Below are positions 35,881 to 46,422 of a stretch of DNA of 64,000 nucleotides, piece after piece (the stretch's first letter is position 1; each line of letters begins with the position of its first letter). The translations under genes and the position numbers were made by a program. The stretch lies in assembly GCA_026545765.1 (NCBI GenBank), contig JAIFAC010000282.1, positions 62,001-126,000 on the forward strand. The letters are read 5' to 3'. This DNA is from Plantago major (taxonomy: Eukaryota > Streptophyta > Magnoliopsida > Lamiales > Plantaginaceae). A model generated the notes under the pieces. The model saw nothing but the letters and a program-made list of their open reading frames with translations. It searched no databases and was not told the origin of the DNA.

Positions 35881-37560
35881 GTTTAGGGCTAGTAGGGTCA
35901 ACATCTATGTGATCTGAATGTGAATCACTATGACTTGATAATTCTTCAGTATCTGTGACATTTTACACCTCAGAAGGGCGGTGAATGTCTGACACTTGCT
36001 CGATGTGAGAGCTTTACGGGACATGCACATCGGAGAGGTCATTTCAGTTAGCTCTCGATGAACATCTTCAATTTCCATTTACGGAATTCTCATAGGAAAT
36101 TCTTCATCATGGTGAGAATCATCTGGTTGTTACTAGGCATTTCATGCTTTTCTTCGTCGAGTCATCCTGTCTTTCCTGATGATATTTTCCTTTATGAGAG
36201 GTTCTCTTGAATCCTTTATCATTAGTTCCTTGAACTTTTCGAGAGTTCATCGATGAGGTGTTTTCTTGCTTCCTTCATAGAATACAACATGGGCGATTCT
36301 TGATCTTCTTTGTTCTTTTTGTTGTAAACTCTGTATGCTTTGCTATTCATAGAATAACCAAGAAACACACCTTCATACGCCTTTGGTTGAAATATTCTTA
36401 GATACTCTTTTCCATTGTTAAGAACAAAACATCAACAACGAATACTTTTAGATGTTTGATATTAGGGGTCTACCAACCAAGAGTTCATAAGGGTCTTATC
36501 ATGATGTTTGTTTATCAAACATACATTACGAGAAATGTAGCATCTTTGTGTTTGACTTCTACCCAATAAACTTCACTTATCTCGGTGTCGGCTAGCATTG
36601 TTGTCCTTGCTTCTTTAAGTGTTCTATTTTTCTTTCTGCAACACCATTTTGTTGTGGTGTTCTTCTGAGAGGAAAGTTGGTGTTGTATACCTTTCTTTAC
36701 AAAAATCCTTTATGTCTTGGTTGACAAACTCATTACCATGATGCATTACGATTGTAGATCGTTGTCATTTTCATGACTTCAAGCTTATTGACAAGTTTAG
36801 TATCGCACCTAGCATCGATTTGTGCTTGAGAAAGATAACCCAGTGAATCTTGAGAAGTCATCTACAACAACAAGACTTCTTTCTGCATAACTAATTCTGA
36901 GATGATTCAAAAGATCCATGTGTAATAGTTGCGTGGTCTAACACTTAGAGTGTCTAATTTTGGACTTGAAAGAGATCTTAGATTGTTTCCCCATCGTGAT
37001 GAGCAGATACCATCCTTTACGAAGATGTTTTGGGAAGGCCCACTAACTCTTTTTGGCAAGTTTGTTGAGTTTTGAAATTCAAGTGACTCATTCTTTTGTG
37101 CCATAATCAGTGCTCTTCTGTGTGACCTGATTAACTCACCATGAGACATTCTTTAGTTGTGGCAGATGCCCAGTCGGCAACATAAAGACTGCCTTTCCAC
37201 CGAGCAACCAAGGTATGCCTTTGACTCATTTGTCGATAAGTTTGCAATACTTTGCTTTGAATTTCACATAAATCCCTTATGCAAACTAGCTCATGCTAAA
37301 TAGATTATATTTCAAACCCTTAACATATGTCGTCGGTGATAGTTAATGATCCTAATTTGACATTGCCAAATCCCGGAGGATTTAATTCTCCTCAACAAAT
37401 CGATATACGGTCCATTGTTGCAAGCTTTGTAATTGACGATTTGGTTTGCCTCTGTCATGCTTTCGCATCCACTATCAAATAGCCATTGAGCCTTAGTCGA
37501 GGCATTACGCACAAAGCAGGAAGCAGGAGTTAGGTTCTTGCTTGGAGATAGAACCATTTA
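35881..37560 (-). pseudogene. Copia protease end, pre-integrase and integrase of C
   Basis: Protease-end sequence with AQWLFDSGCESMTEANQIVN lies near 37480. Pre-integrase and integrase fragments follow (SHRRALIMAQKNESLEFQNS at 37149 and the GICSSRW region near 37000), then pieces matching B's RTPQQNGVAERKN (about 36650) and RVFG/FVLNNGK (about 36420). The acidic connector to reverse transcriptase spans about 36260-35881. Gene order and matches to B and A make the call secure although no long frame survives. Confidence 0.75.
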
Positions 37561-39960
37561 GACTAAACATTCTTCGGTAGGAATCCACATTTTAGTGAAT
37601 TTCTTGGGAGTTTGTTTTGTCTAATTTGATCGAAGGAGATGCAATAAAATTAGTAATTTTGATCTCAATTTTCCTTCTTGTGGTGTTTCTAGGTGTTCCT
37701 TTTGGTGCTTTCTTGACCACAGGTTTACGGGATTGCTTTTGACAAACTTAGCCTTTGCGAGTTCCTTCTAGCTCGGCATTCAGTTTTGGTGGCTTGATAT
37801 TTCTTCCATACATCTGTTACTCGTGCAATATCAGCCTTGCCATTGTTCTTGTCCTTCCTTATATTGTTGCGAAGAACTTTTCCAATATACGATAGTCGAT
37901 GCCATTTCGAACACCTTTGGCTTTACGAATCGTTCTTGAAGCCTTACAAGTTCTGCACCGTCTTTATTTTCATAAAATGAAGTACGAGAATTTGCCTATT
38001 CAACAATTCTTCCTTTCCTAGTAATATAGCAATGTGGATGGTTACATATCGAGGTTGTATTTCTTTTTGAATCCTCATCCACAAGTTTCTTGTGAACTTG
38101 TTGTTCTTTCAAAGGTTGGGTTGCTACTCCTTTTCCTTTGTCATTACCTAGCTTTCGACCAATGCTATAGGTGGTTGAAGAACCATTACATTGACTTTTA
38201 CAAAGGTCGACCTTTCATCACTCTTCTTGAGGAGGAGATGAATTACTCGATTGTTCATCGAGTCCAAGTCCACCTTTCTCGGAGGATCTCTTAGATAGGA
38301 TTGAACCTCGATGAGAGTGTCACTAGCCTTTGCATAAGATTGGAAGGATAGCTCTTTCTTTACGACTTCTTCATTCTCGAAGCGGCTTCATCATTTTCTT
38401 GGTAAGTTCATTCAAGGCTAGTTTAGAATTTTCCTTCTCGGATATCGAGATTCGAGAAAGGCTATTTCGGCGTTCTTGTTTTCGGATACTCTGGTTGGCT
38501 TAGTAACCTCTTTTCAAGAGTTTCTTTGCTTTCCTCTAAAATTACGGTTTTGGATTGTGCTTCCGAAATTCTTTCTCATAACGATCCAATTCACTCTTGA
38601 CCAACTCGGATCCTCAATTCCATCATCACTCTCATAGTCTGAAATTGTGAATTGTTAGTTACCTCATTAGCCATAAGACACATTTCAATGTTGGAGATGT
38701 GGACCCGAAATCTCGAACTCCACATTTCTTTCTACTTGGGCGAAGTCAATTACATCGTGGGTGATTCCACAATTACGGTGATGGTAGGTTTGAGTCATCT
38801 GAATCTCCATCTTGAATCATCTCAAAGTCTAGAGCATCAAGTTGAATTTGAATCTTCTTCCTTTCTTGATCGATAAGGCCTTTGATTTCTCTTGAAATTT
38901 CATCATCCTTCTTGTCACCCGTCTTGAGCTTGTTTAAAGTAGGACAATCTCTTGAAGTGACAGGCTTTTGACGGTGAAGCGGATATCATTTCCTATTTAC
39001 TGACTTGATTAACACCTTTACGAATGGGGTGTTGGAGAGTTGTTCACTTGTATGTTCTTGTCTTGATGATAGTTTGGGCAGATGATTTTCATATTTTCTT
39101 TTGCTTTTCTTCTCTCAATATCTTGACTCAAAAATTTCTTCATGTGTCTTACTACAAGAGCATTTTCTTGGATGCTTCTTTAGTATCCTTCTTTTGAAGT
39201 GCCTTGAGAAACTAGAGCAAAACTTTGCAATTTTTTACTTTGTTTGTTCTCTACGAGTTGTCTCATAGTCTCTGATGTAAGATGAGAGAAGAGCTCTCTT
39301 GGAGTAATATTTGGCATCCTTGATTGAAATAAAAGAACTTAGTGTGTTCCGGTTGTGATTGAGACTTGACAATAGTCTTAATCTTTTACATGGGAGTATC
39401 TATTCTTTCACCAAGTGTAGCCATATCACTCATAAGTGTAGTAAATGAAATCAAATTCTTCGAGTTTGATGGGACCTTGTTTGAAGTTTTGGAACTTCAA
39501 TTTAAGAACTTCGAACTTGTTTTCTTTGGTTTTCTCTGTTAAAGCGCATTTCTTCAATCGATTGCGAGCGACTTTAGCGTTTAGCACCCAGTTTAAGCTT
39601 GTATGTTTCAGTGTCGATCGATGATTATATTATGAGCTTGACCATCAATCATGTCTCTTGGCATCTTGGATGTCGAGCTCTCTTAGCTTGTCTTCATATA
39701 TAATGCTTCCTCGGCAACATGACCACTATCACTAGACCGTGTCCTCGCTTCCATCTTCCTTGTTTGAGGCTTTTCTTCCATCGGACACCTCGATAACTTG
39801 TTTGAGTTATGCGATTTTATAAACCCTTCATTGATGACATAGATCATCTCATCACTAATGGCCTCGGATGGAGCATCATGTTGTTCTTCCATTTCTCGTA
39901 GTTTTACGGCTTTAGAGCGGGAGCATCACTCGAGACATACACCTTTAACACAAAATTATA
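37561..39960 (-). pseudogene. Copia gag of element C, heavily decayed
   Basis: Nucleotide matches to A's gag (12319-13954) and B's gag run through this block: the basic tail (about 38030-38200), the coiled coil (about 38280-38620), the acidic segment (about 38640-38880), the zinc-knuckle region (about 38940-39000), the gag core (about 39200-39500) and the N-terminal part (about 39680-39900). No long open frame remains. CG-containing words are strikingly common here compared with the same positions in A. Capsid role as in the relatives. Confidence 0.72.
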
Positions 39961-40035
39961 TAGTTCTCGAGAAAGGGACAAAGTTCCTTCACCTATCTGG
40001 GGATCTAGGTTGGTCTGGAAGGCTTGTGAACCTCT

Positions 40036-40047
40036 GCTCTGATACCA
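40036..40047 (-). other. Primer-binding site of element C
   Basis: GCTCTGATACCA on the plus strand is the complement of the TGGTATCAGAGC primer site. It lies two bases inside the 5' LTR edge at 40050, matching the layout of element B. Confidence 0.93.
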
Positions 40048-40049
40048 CT

Positions 40050-41385
40050 TGTTGGTCCGGATAACGGCAAAGTAAAAGACTAGAGGGGGTGAATAGTCTT
40101 TTAAAAAATTCGAGGCTTGGAAGACTTTAAGATAGGTAAGTGCGAAACAATAAGTAAGTGTGTGTGTGCTGCTGAAATTTAAATCTGAAGGTAAATAACA
40201 CAAGTATAGTGGTATCTGGAGGTGGCGTAATCCTCCAACTAATCCACTTTGGTCTTTCTGAGACCTAGAATTCACTAGAACAGATAATTGAGTTCACCTT
40301 ACAATAATCCTATTCTAAGATTCCTAAACAAATGGTTCCCAACCAAATGTTCCCCCGGAGTTATTCCCACTCCTAGAGCTAAGTACTTCCTCTACTCAAC
40401 GAGGTTATTCACGATTTCCCAAATCAAGTACTTCCTCTCACGCCTTGATGGTGTTGGTTATAAGGTTTGTCGAGAGGCTTCTCATATAACTTTTCTTATG
40501 TTTTCGGAGAGGCTAATAGAACAAGACTACTTAATACACTTGTTCAATGGATGACAGTCTGCTCTTTACTGACCCAAGTAATTGGTGTCCGTTCTGGAGA
40601 ATGAGCTTCAGAAAGGATATTTGATAGTTCAACTCTTTCACAAATAACAATCTCTTGTTAAGGTTCAGGACAACTTAAAACTACTAGTGATTCTTCAAGC
40701 AACAGAAAGCTTTCAGAGAGGGTAGTAGAGTGCTTGAGAGAATACTTTGCTTGATGGTAAGTTTGCAAGATAGAAGCGTTCTAAGGTGTGTTCTTCAAGC
40801 ATCTAAGTGTGTGATATATATAGATAAATTTGAGGCGTTTGAATTGTATCCGTTGTGCTCTCTATCAAATTATATCCGTTTATATCTTGAACTATGTACT
40901 CGAAGTCACTATCTCTTGTTTGAGAGGACTTGCTTTTTGACATTTACGCGATGTATTTAATGTATAGTACTGTTCATTGTCCTTTAGTCTCAACGGGTAC
41001 ATGAGCCTTTCTGATGGCTTGCATGCTCCATACTCATGATGTCATATTTCCAGAATCATATTTCCAAAGTAAGTTAATGTACTTAAGAAAGGATTAAGGA
41101 CATAGTCTTTCTGAGTTAGACTAAACCTTTGTGTCTTCATAAACCTTGTGCAATCTTCAGTCTTCTAATCTTCAGAAAAGCTCCATTGCTAGGATTGATC
41201 TTCATGGTCTTCTTGAAACACAAAATTATACTCAGAGACCTATAATCCTAATACAAGATTTACTAGACTAATCATACTCAGTGATTTCCTCTTTTACAAT
41301 GTTCAAGTGAACCAAGAGCACTTAATCACCTTTCTGGCTAAGAACATGTGATGAGTGATCAAAATAATAACAGATATTCCTAACA
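40050..41385 (-). repeat. 5' LTR of element C
   Basis: A 1336-base LTR bounded by TGTTGGTCC at 40050 and ATTCCTAACA at 41385 (TG...CA on either strand). It is next to the primer site and is followed by the CTTTG duplication. It matches 26952-28262 with few ordinary differences. Confidence 0.92.
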
Positions 41386-42350
41386 CTTTGCAAATAGTAC
41401 CTACTTCCCAGCAACCAACTGAAGAAACAACAATGATAACAAGGGCCAGGGCACAAAGACCTCCAAGGAGTACCAAGGCTCCAAGGAGAAGACAAGTGAA
41501 AGGGATTGAAGAGTCTTCTGAAGAAGAAGAAGAAGAAGAAGAAGAAGAAGAAGAAGAAGAAGAAGGACAAATCAAATCCCAGGGCAATGAAGAAGGCTGC
41601 AAATCACCTAACAAGAGAAATCTGGAAGATGAGGATGAAGATGAAGCTCCTCTTCATAGAAAAAGAAGAAAGGTTGATAGCCTATCTGAGCCCATAGTTG
41701 CAAAACTTTGGCGGCTAAAACACCCTCTGGAAATACCAAGTCAATCCGGGTGGTTCTTGAAGCAATCCCTCGAGGGAAAACTTCGAGGCAAAGGAGGAAT
41801 AGATTGAGGCTGAAAGAAAAGCGTCGACTTCCACTCGGGGCGAATTGGTATGTGAAGGCGACAACAACTCCTCCTCCTCTGGTGTATTCATCGGAGGAAT
41901 GGATCTTTGGATCTTTGGAACTCAAGCACTTGCTTGTAAATGAAAAAGGATTTCCAGTACCCATCCATCAACAACTTATGGCATGGAGAAAAGATAAGCC
42001 AATCTTGATCAACACCAATCATGTCAAAGCTTGGTTAGATTTTGAAGTTGTCAAGAGAGTTGAAGCCATGAGGAAGGACCTTAATGATGAATGTCCTTAT
42101 GGAAAACCTGATGATGTGCATAGAGTCCCAAACCTCCTTTGGAGCAGGCCTGAGGCCAAGACTTGTTGTGGAACCCTTTGAGTCATTCTACATGACTGAA
42201 GATCAATATAAGGGTGACATCAGATATCTAAGGATCACATATGATTACTTCAAGCTATCAGATATCAGAATTGAGCATGCCTGGAAATGGAGAAAGTATT
42301 TATGGGTCAAACACTTTGCCAAGAAGAATCCCACCAAATCATACTGAAAT
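41386..42350 (+). pseudogene. Envelope-like gene of element B, last part
   Basis: This is B's gene after the C insertion. It begins near the CTTTG duplication, then a basic segment (TRARAQRPPRSTKAPRRRQ), a long poly-Glu run encoded by GAA repeats (about 41516-41566), more basic/acidic sequence, then a globular-looking C-terminal domain with LELKHLLVNEK, PIHQQLMAWRKDKPIL and NHVKAWLDFEV (41930-42060), and FESFYMTEDQYKGDIRYLRI (about 42170-42230). The same C-terminal domain in A is cut by element D. Function is unknown. Broken by several interruptions. Confidence 0.75.
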
Positions 42351-42832
42351 GCGTGGTTATGCTAGAGACACTGAGATGTTGGTCAGAACCTTGCTCTATG
42401 ACTACTCAGATGATATCAAAAGATTTGGAGATAGGGAGTATGCAAATTGATCCTTGGAGCTGCTGAAGATTTGAAGACTTGAAGACACGTTAATAAGGAT
42501 GTTTACTTGGAGCTTGGTTACTCATGTTGTCCTAGTGAACTATGTATTTTGTATATTGCTGACTGAGCTGAAATGTATTTTATGTATTAAGTTATCTTTG
42601 AATTTTACTTGTAACATATCTGATGAACCTACTCTCAGATATAAATCTATAAAAAGATAACTTATCAGCAAAGATCACACCTTGTGATTTGGTTGATGCT
42701 TACTTTCTGCACTTAATTAAAATTTTAATTGAAAAGATCATAAGAACTGATTAAGTGTTAGATTGTTCCCTCTTCCAAGTTGTAATAGGTTTTAAAGATA
42801 GTCATCGTTGACTGATCAAAAAGGGGGAAATT
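42351..42832 (+). other. 3' non-coding region and polypurine tract of B
   Basis: This is AT-rich non-coding DNA after the envelope-like gene. The last 15 bases before the 3' LTR include AAAAAGGGGGAAATT (about 42818-42832), a clear polypurine tract that would prime plus-strand DNA synthesis. Nothing else is recognised. Confidence 0.8.
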
Positions 42833-44432
42833 TGTTAGGAATATCTGTTTAGATTTTGATCAGCAATCTAATGACTTATCTTAGCTCAGAAAGGTGGTTA
42901 GTACTCTTAGTTTACTTGAACATTGTAAAAGAGGAAATCACTAAGTATGATAGTCTAGCAAATCTTGTATAGGATGTTAGGTCTCTGAATGTAATTTTTA
43001 TTTCCTTAAGGAAGATCAAGAAGAATGCATCCAGCAGGAGAAGTTCAATTATAAAATGAAGTTTTGAAGACTGCATAAGATTGCTCAAGACAAAGGTTAT
43101 TACATACCTATGCCCAGATATCTTTGATAAACAAGTGTTTCTCAATAAATAAGTTTTGCAAAAGATATCGAAAGCATGAGGATTACGAGCGAGGAAAAGT
43201 GCCCTCGAGATATCTACACTTAGATACCTGGATAAAACTATGTTTACGGAAACAATATCTCAAGTGTCTGGAGATGAGAAGGTCTACGAAAGGGACATGC
43301 AATGCTTCAGAAAGCGTGCATAGTTCCGTTGGCACTACTGGACAAAAATAGTACAATGCAATAAATGCGCAGACAGAGACATCTGAACAAAAGAAGAAAT
43401 CTTTGAAAGGAGACAACCTCTTTTGCAGTACTATTTTCAGATATCAGTAGTTTGAACTTCATTAAGCCTAACGGATACTATTCAAACGGCATGATTTTCA
43501 ACTATAAATATCATCACTTAGAATGCTTGAAACACACCGAACTTATACACCGAGAACTTACATCTGAACTTATTTATTCAAGCATATACAATCCTTCAAT
43601 CTACTTATTCTTGACTTACGATTTGACTAAGCTCTTGAATTCTAAGTAGCACAAAAGTTCTAAGTGTCTTGATCCTTAACAAGCATTGCTATATGTGAAG
43701 GAGTTGAATCAAAAGATCAAGAATCTGAGATTCATTCTCTAGAACATTTATCATAGACTTTGGTCAGTAAAGAACATATCACCACACATTGTGAAGTGTG
43801 TTAAGTGACTATTGTTCAAGAAGGTAGTATTACATAACTGTAGAAGTTATTAATCTATCAAATCCAGACAAACTACCTTAACTTGACACCTTAAACGGCG
43901 TGGAGTACAGGAAGTACTTAGTTTGGGAAACTAAGGAATAACTCCAAGGTTACTGAGCATAGGAAGTACTTAGTTTGGGAAACTAAGGAATAGCTCAAAT
44001 GTTTGGAGTATAGGATGTACTTGGCTGAGAAAGCCGGGGAATAACTCATGGGAACACTTGGTTGGGAACTGGTGTATTTAGGAATCGAGAGAAGATATTT
44101 GTAAGGTGAACTCGATTATCTATCTTAGTGGATTCTAGGTGGGAGAAAGGCGAAGTGGATTAGTTGAAGGACTCATACCTTCAGAGACCACTATAAAGAT
44201 CAGTGTTATTTAATTTCTGCAATTTATTACTTGCTTTATTTACCTTGCTGAGTATTTACACATATCTTGTTGAGCACGTGCACTTATCACAAAAAAGTCT
44301 TCCGCTCTCTAAAATTAAGTATCAGATATCTTCCCAAATATCTGAGAAATTGTGTTTATCGACAAAAGTTGTAAAAGACTATTCACCCCCCCCCCCCTCT
44401 AGTCTTTTCCTTTGCCGTTATCTGGAACAACA
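42833..44432 (+). repeat. 3' LTR of element B
   Basis: About 1600 bases starting TGTTAGGAATATC directly after the polypurine tract and ending GGAACAACA. It matches the 5' LTR throughout with mostly C/T, G/A and small length differences, and keeps the TATA candidate (about 43500) and the C tract (about 44386-44398). It is followed by the CCATA duplication. Confidence 0.93.
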
Positions 44433-44437
44433 CCATA
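44433..44437. repeat. Target-site duplication of element B, right copy (CCATA)
   Basis: CCATA, identical to 14242-14246 on the other side of the element. Confidence 0.92.
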
Positions 44438-45769
44438 CATCTACATATTTTAGTTTTTCCCATTGTTTCAAATTTTCAAAGAAACCCAGACACTCGATGG
44501 AAAATTTTGTTCAATGATATAAGGATGTTCATGGGTCCATTTAGTCACTAGATTACTCAATTATGAAAGTGGTGATGGCAATAGTATTGAATGTATAGAA
44601 CATCTTGGCAGACAACTATAAATCCAAGAAAAGGATCCCATGCTGACTAATACTCAAGTGACTCATTCTAAGGAACTCACTAAGAATCTGAAAAAGGAGT
44701 TATCTCACTAAGGTGTATGAGGAAAATGATGTTAGCATTATTAAACACTCAAGCATCTGAAGCCTTGATTATGGCTTCCGAGACAAAGTCTCTAAAAGCT
44801 CAGCAACTGGAACAACTCAAAATATCTGAGAATAAAAGGATGATGAAATAGCATTCCTAAAAACTCAGATGTCAGAGGTAGTCATGACAATTGCTGAGAT
44901 TGCATATGAGTAAAAAATCTGGAGACTTACGTACGAAAATGAAGAAAGAGATATCGAGGCACTGAAAAATATGAAATAATTCCTCAGACGCACGACGAGT
45001 CGTACTAGATGGGTCTGTGTGGCAATGGAAGAATTCTAAACCATATATACCGACAGGGTCATTAGCTTCTATCACGCTCCAAGAGGGATTTACTACAGTT
45101 ATAGGATGGGCTCCCACCGACCGTCTCGCTCATCACATGAGTAGCAAATGAGATAGCACGAATAGCTGGGCGACGTCGAAGAGGCCCATAGCAACCACGT
45201 AGTACCCGAGACCCCCCGGGGGGGGGGGGGGATTGTGATTCTCAAGTGTCGGTCCTTCTTAGATCACGTCATTGTCAGGATGAGGGGTACAATTCTCATT
45301 GACCCCGTATTAATAGTAAGACTTAATTGCCACATTCGTAGAAGTCGACATTTTTGCCATTAAAACATTTGAAAAATGTCAGTATACAAAATATCTCAAA
45401 CACAACTCAACCTCACCCCGCCCAACTACAGCCAAAATACATGGAGATTAAAAAAGGGGCACCAAAAAGCCAGAGTAATTTGCGTTTTCACCGGAAATGC
45501 TTACATTGCCCACTTCGGTGAGAATATATATAGTTAAAGCAAGGGATTAGAAATAAATAAAAGAAGAATTTTCTAAGGAAGGTATAGTTACAATAACGAA
45601 GGAGAGAGATCTCTAAAAGATTAAAGAGGAACCAAAACACAAATTTTAAAAGGAATTCAACCTCAGATAGTAAGAGTATCAGACAAATTAAATGTCACAT
45701 ACTCGCCGGACAATAACCTGATGAACACCAACACATGCAATATTTACATGAGAAACATATCGGGGTTAC
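44438..45769. other. Unclassified region with decayed coiled-coil-like coding remnants
   Basis: Between elements B and E lies about 1.3 kb that I cannot assign. Around 44640-44905 the plus strand has short open pieces with heptad-like composition (THSKELTKNLKKELSH; MRKMMLALLNTQASEALIM; DDEIAFLKTQMSEVVMTIAE), which look like a decayed coiled-coil protein, in differing frames. From 44980 to 45230 there are stops in all frames, and a G run (about 45216-45232) is preceded by six C. From 45230 to 45769 it is AT-rich with no feature apart from a weak AGAATATATATAGTT TATA-like stretch near 45522. It could be host intergenic DNA or another eroded element. Confidence 0.4.
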
Positions 45770-46314
45770 TGTTAAGTATTCGATCAAACTATGCCTCAGT
45801 GATTCAACTACTTCAACGATAACAAAACATAATCAAACAATAGACACACGAGAATTTTCATTGGTTCGATTGAATCACTCCAATCTACATCCACGAGAGA
45901 ATCAACGATTTTATTACTTTATTCTTCGACTACACAACTTTATTCTGATTAATTGAAAGGAATTACAACTTGAATTCTCACTACAATTCTCACAACATCA
46001 GCTAAAATAACCGCTCTCACTCATATAGAATCTAATAGAAGAAATGTGACGATTTGTGATGATAATGATGAACAAAGCTTCCGTACACTGCTTTTATAGC
46101 TGAAGAAGAAAGCCAACAACCAAAGTAGCATGAACCGTTGGATTGCAACTACCTTGAGATGATCTGACGACTGAGGATAAAAGCACAAAATTACTAGTGC
46201 AATTAAAATGCGTTTCTGTAACAAACTTCATCAACAACCAACAAACTCCTTTCCAATAATTGCAAATAGATCCCTGTACTTCTGAAATAATTCGAAACAC
46301 CCCAAAACTTCACA
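45770..46314 (-). repeat. 3' LTR of element E
   Basis: Read on the minus strand, a purine-rich GGTGGAGAT precedes TGTGAAGTTTTGG (46314 downwards), a typical polypurine-tract/LTR junction. The LTR would end near 45770 (TGTTAAG on the plus strand, so ...CTTAACA). It contains CTATAAAAGCAG on the minus strand at about 46088-46099, a good TATA box. The left border is a best guess because the partner LTR is absent. Confidence 0.6.
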
Positions 46315-46422
46315 ATCTCCACCTTGTTGAGAAGATTATCAAAAGTAACAAACACATCTCACTTTCTCTTATTCACTACTATCACGAACACAGCGGTAGC
46401 ACGATTACGATCTTGACAATCC

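Larger units (their letters stand above)
26952..41385 (-). mobile_element. Sirevirus-type Copia element C, nested in B
   Basis: A 14.4-kb element on the minus strand, running from 41385 (LTR start, TGTTAGGAATATC on the minus strand) to 26952. It has both LTRs, a primer site, gag, protease, integrase, reverse transcriptase, RNase H, TATA spacer and envelope-like gene. A perfect CTTTG duplication flanks it. Of the family members here it is necessarily younger than B. Its LTRs are close to identical except for many CAG/CTG-type differences (see findings). Coding parts look badly broken, by several dozen interruptions, an unexpected number for so young an insertion. Confidence 0.93.
14247..44432 (+). 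mobile_element. Sirevirus-type Copia element B, both LTRs, host of element C
   Basis: The element starts TGTTAGGAATATC and ends ATCTGGAACAACA, and it is flanked by a perfect 5-bp duplication CCATA (14242-14246 and 44433-44437). Order: 5' LTR, primer site, gag, protease, integrase, reverse transcriptase, RNase H, spacer with TATA, envelope-like gene, polypurine tract, 3' LTR. Without the 14.4-kb insertion of C it is about 15.7 kb, large for Copia but normal for Sireviruses with an extra ORF. It is broken, by about a dozen or more interruptions, mostly in gag and the envelope-like gene. LTRs differ by about 4-5% over the first 400 bases by eye, suggesting an age of the order of one to two million years under a commonly used plant LTR rate. 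Confidence 0.93.

Noticed and set aside
45213-45232. A C-then-G palindrome-like run that might be a terminator hairpin.
   Set aside because: It is a homopolymer junction in plant DNA with no T run after it; bacterial-type terminators are not expected here and the length is unreliable.
46021-46300. Hydrophobic minus-strand frames that look like small membrane proteins.
   Set aside because: They lie within the LTR of element E, overlap each other in different frames and show no conserved motif.
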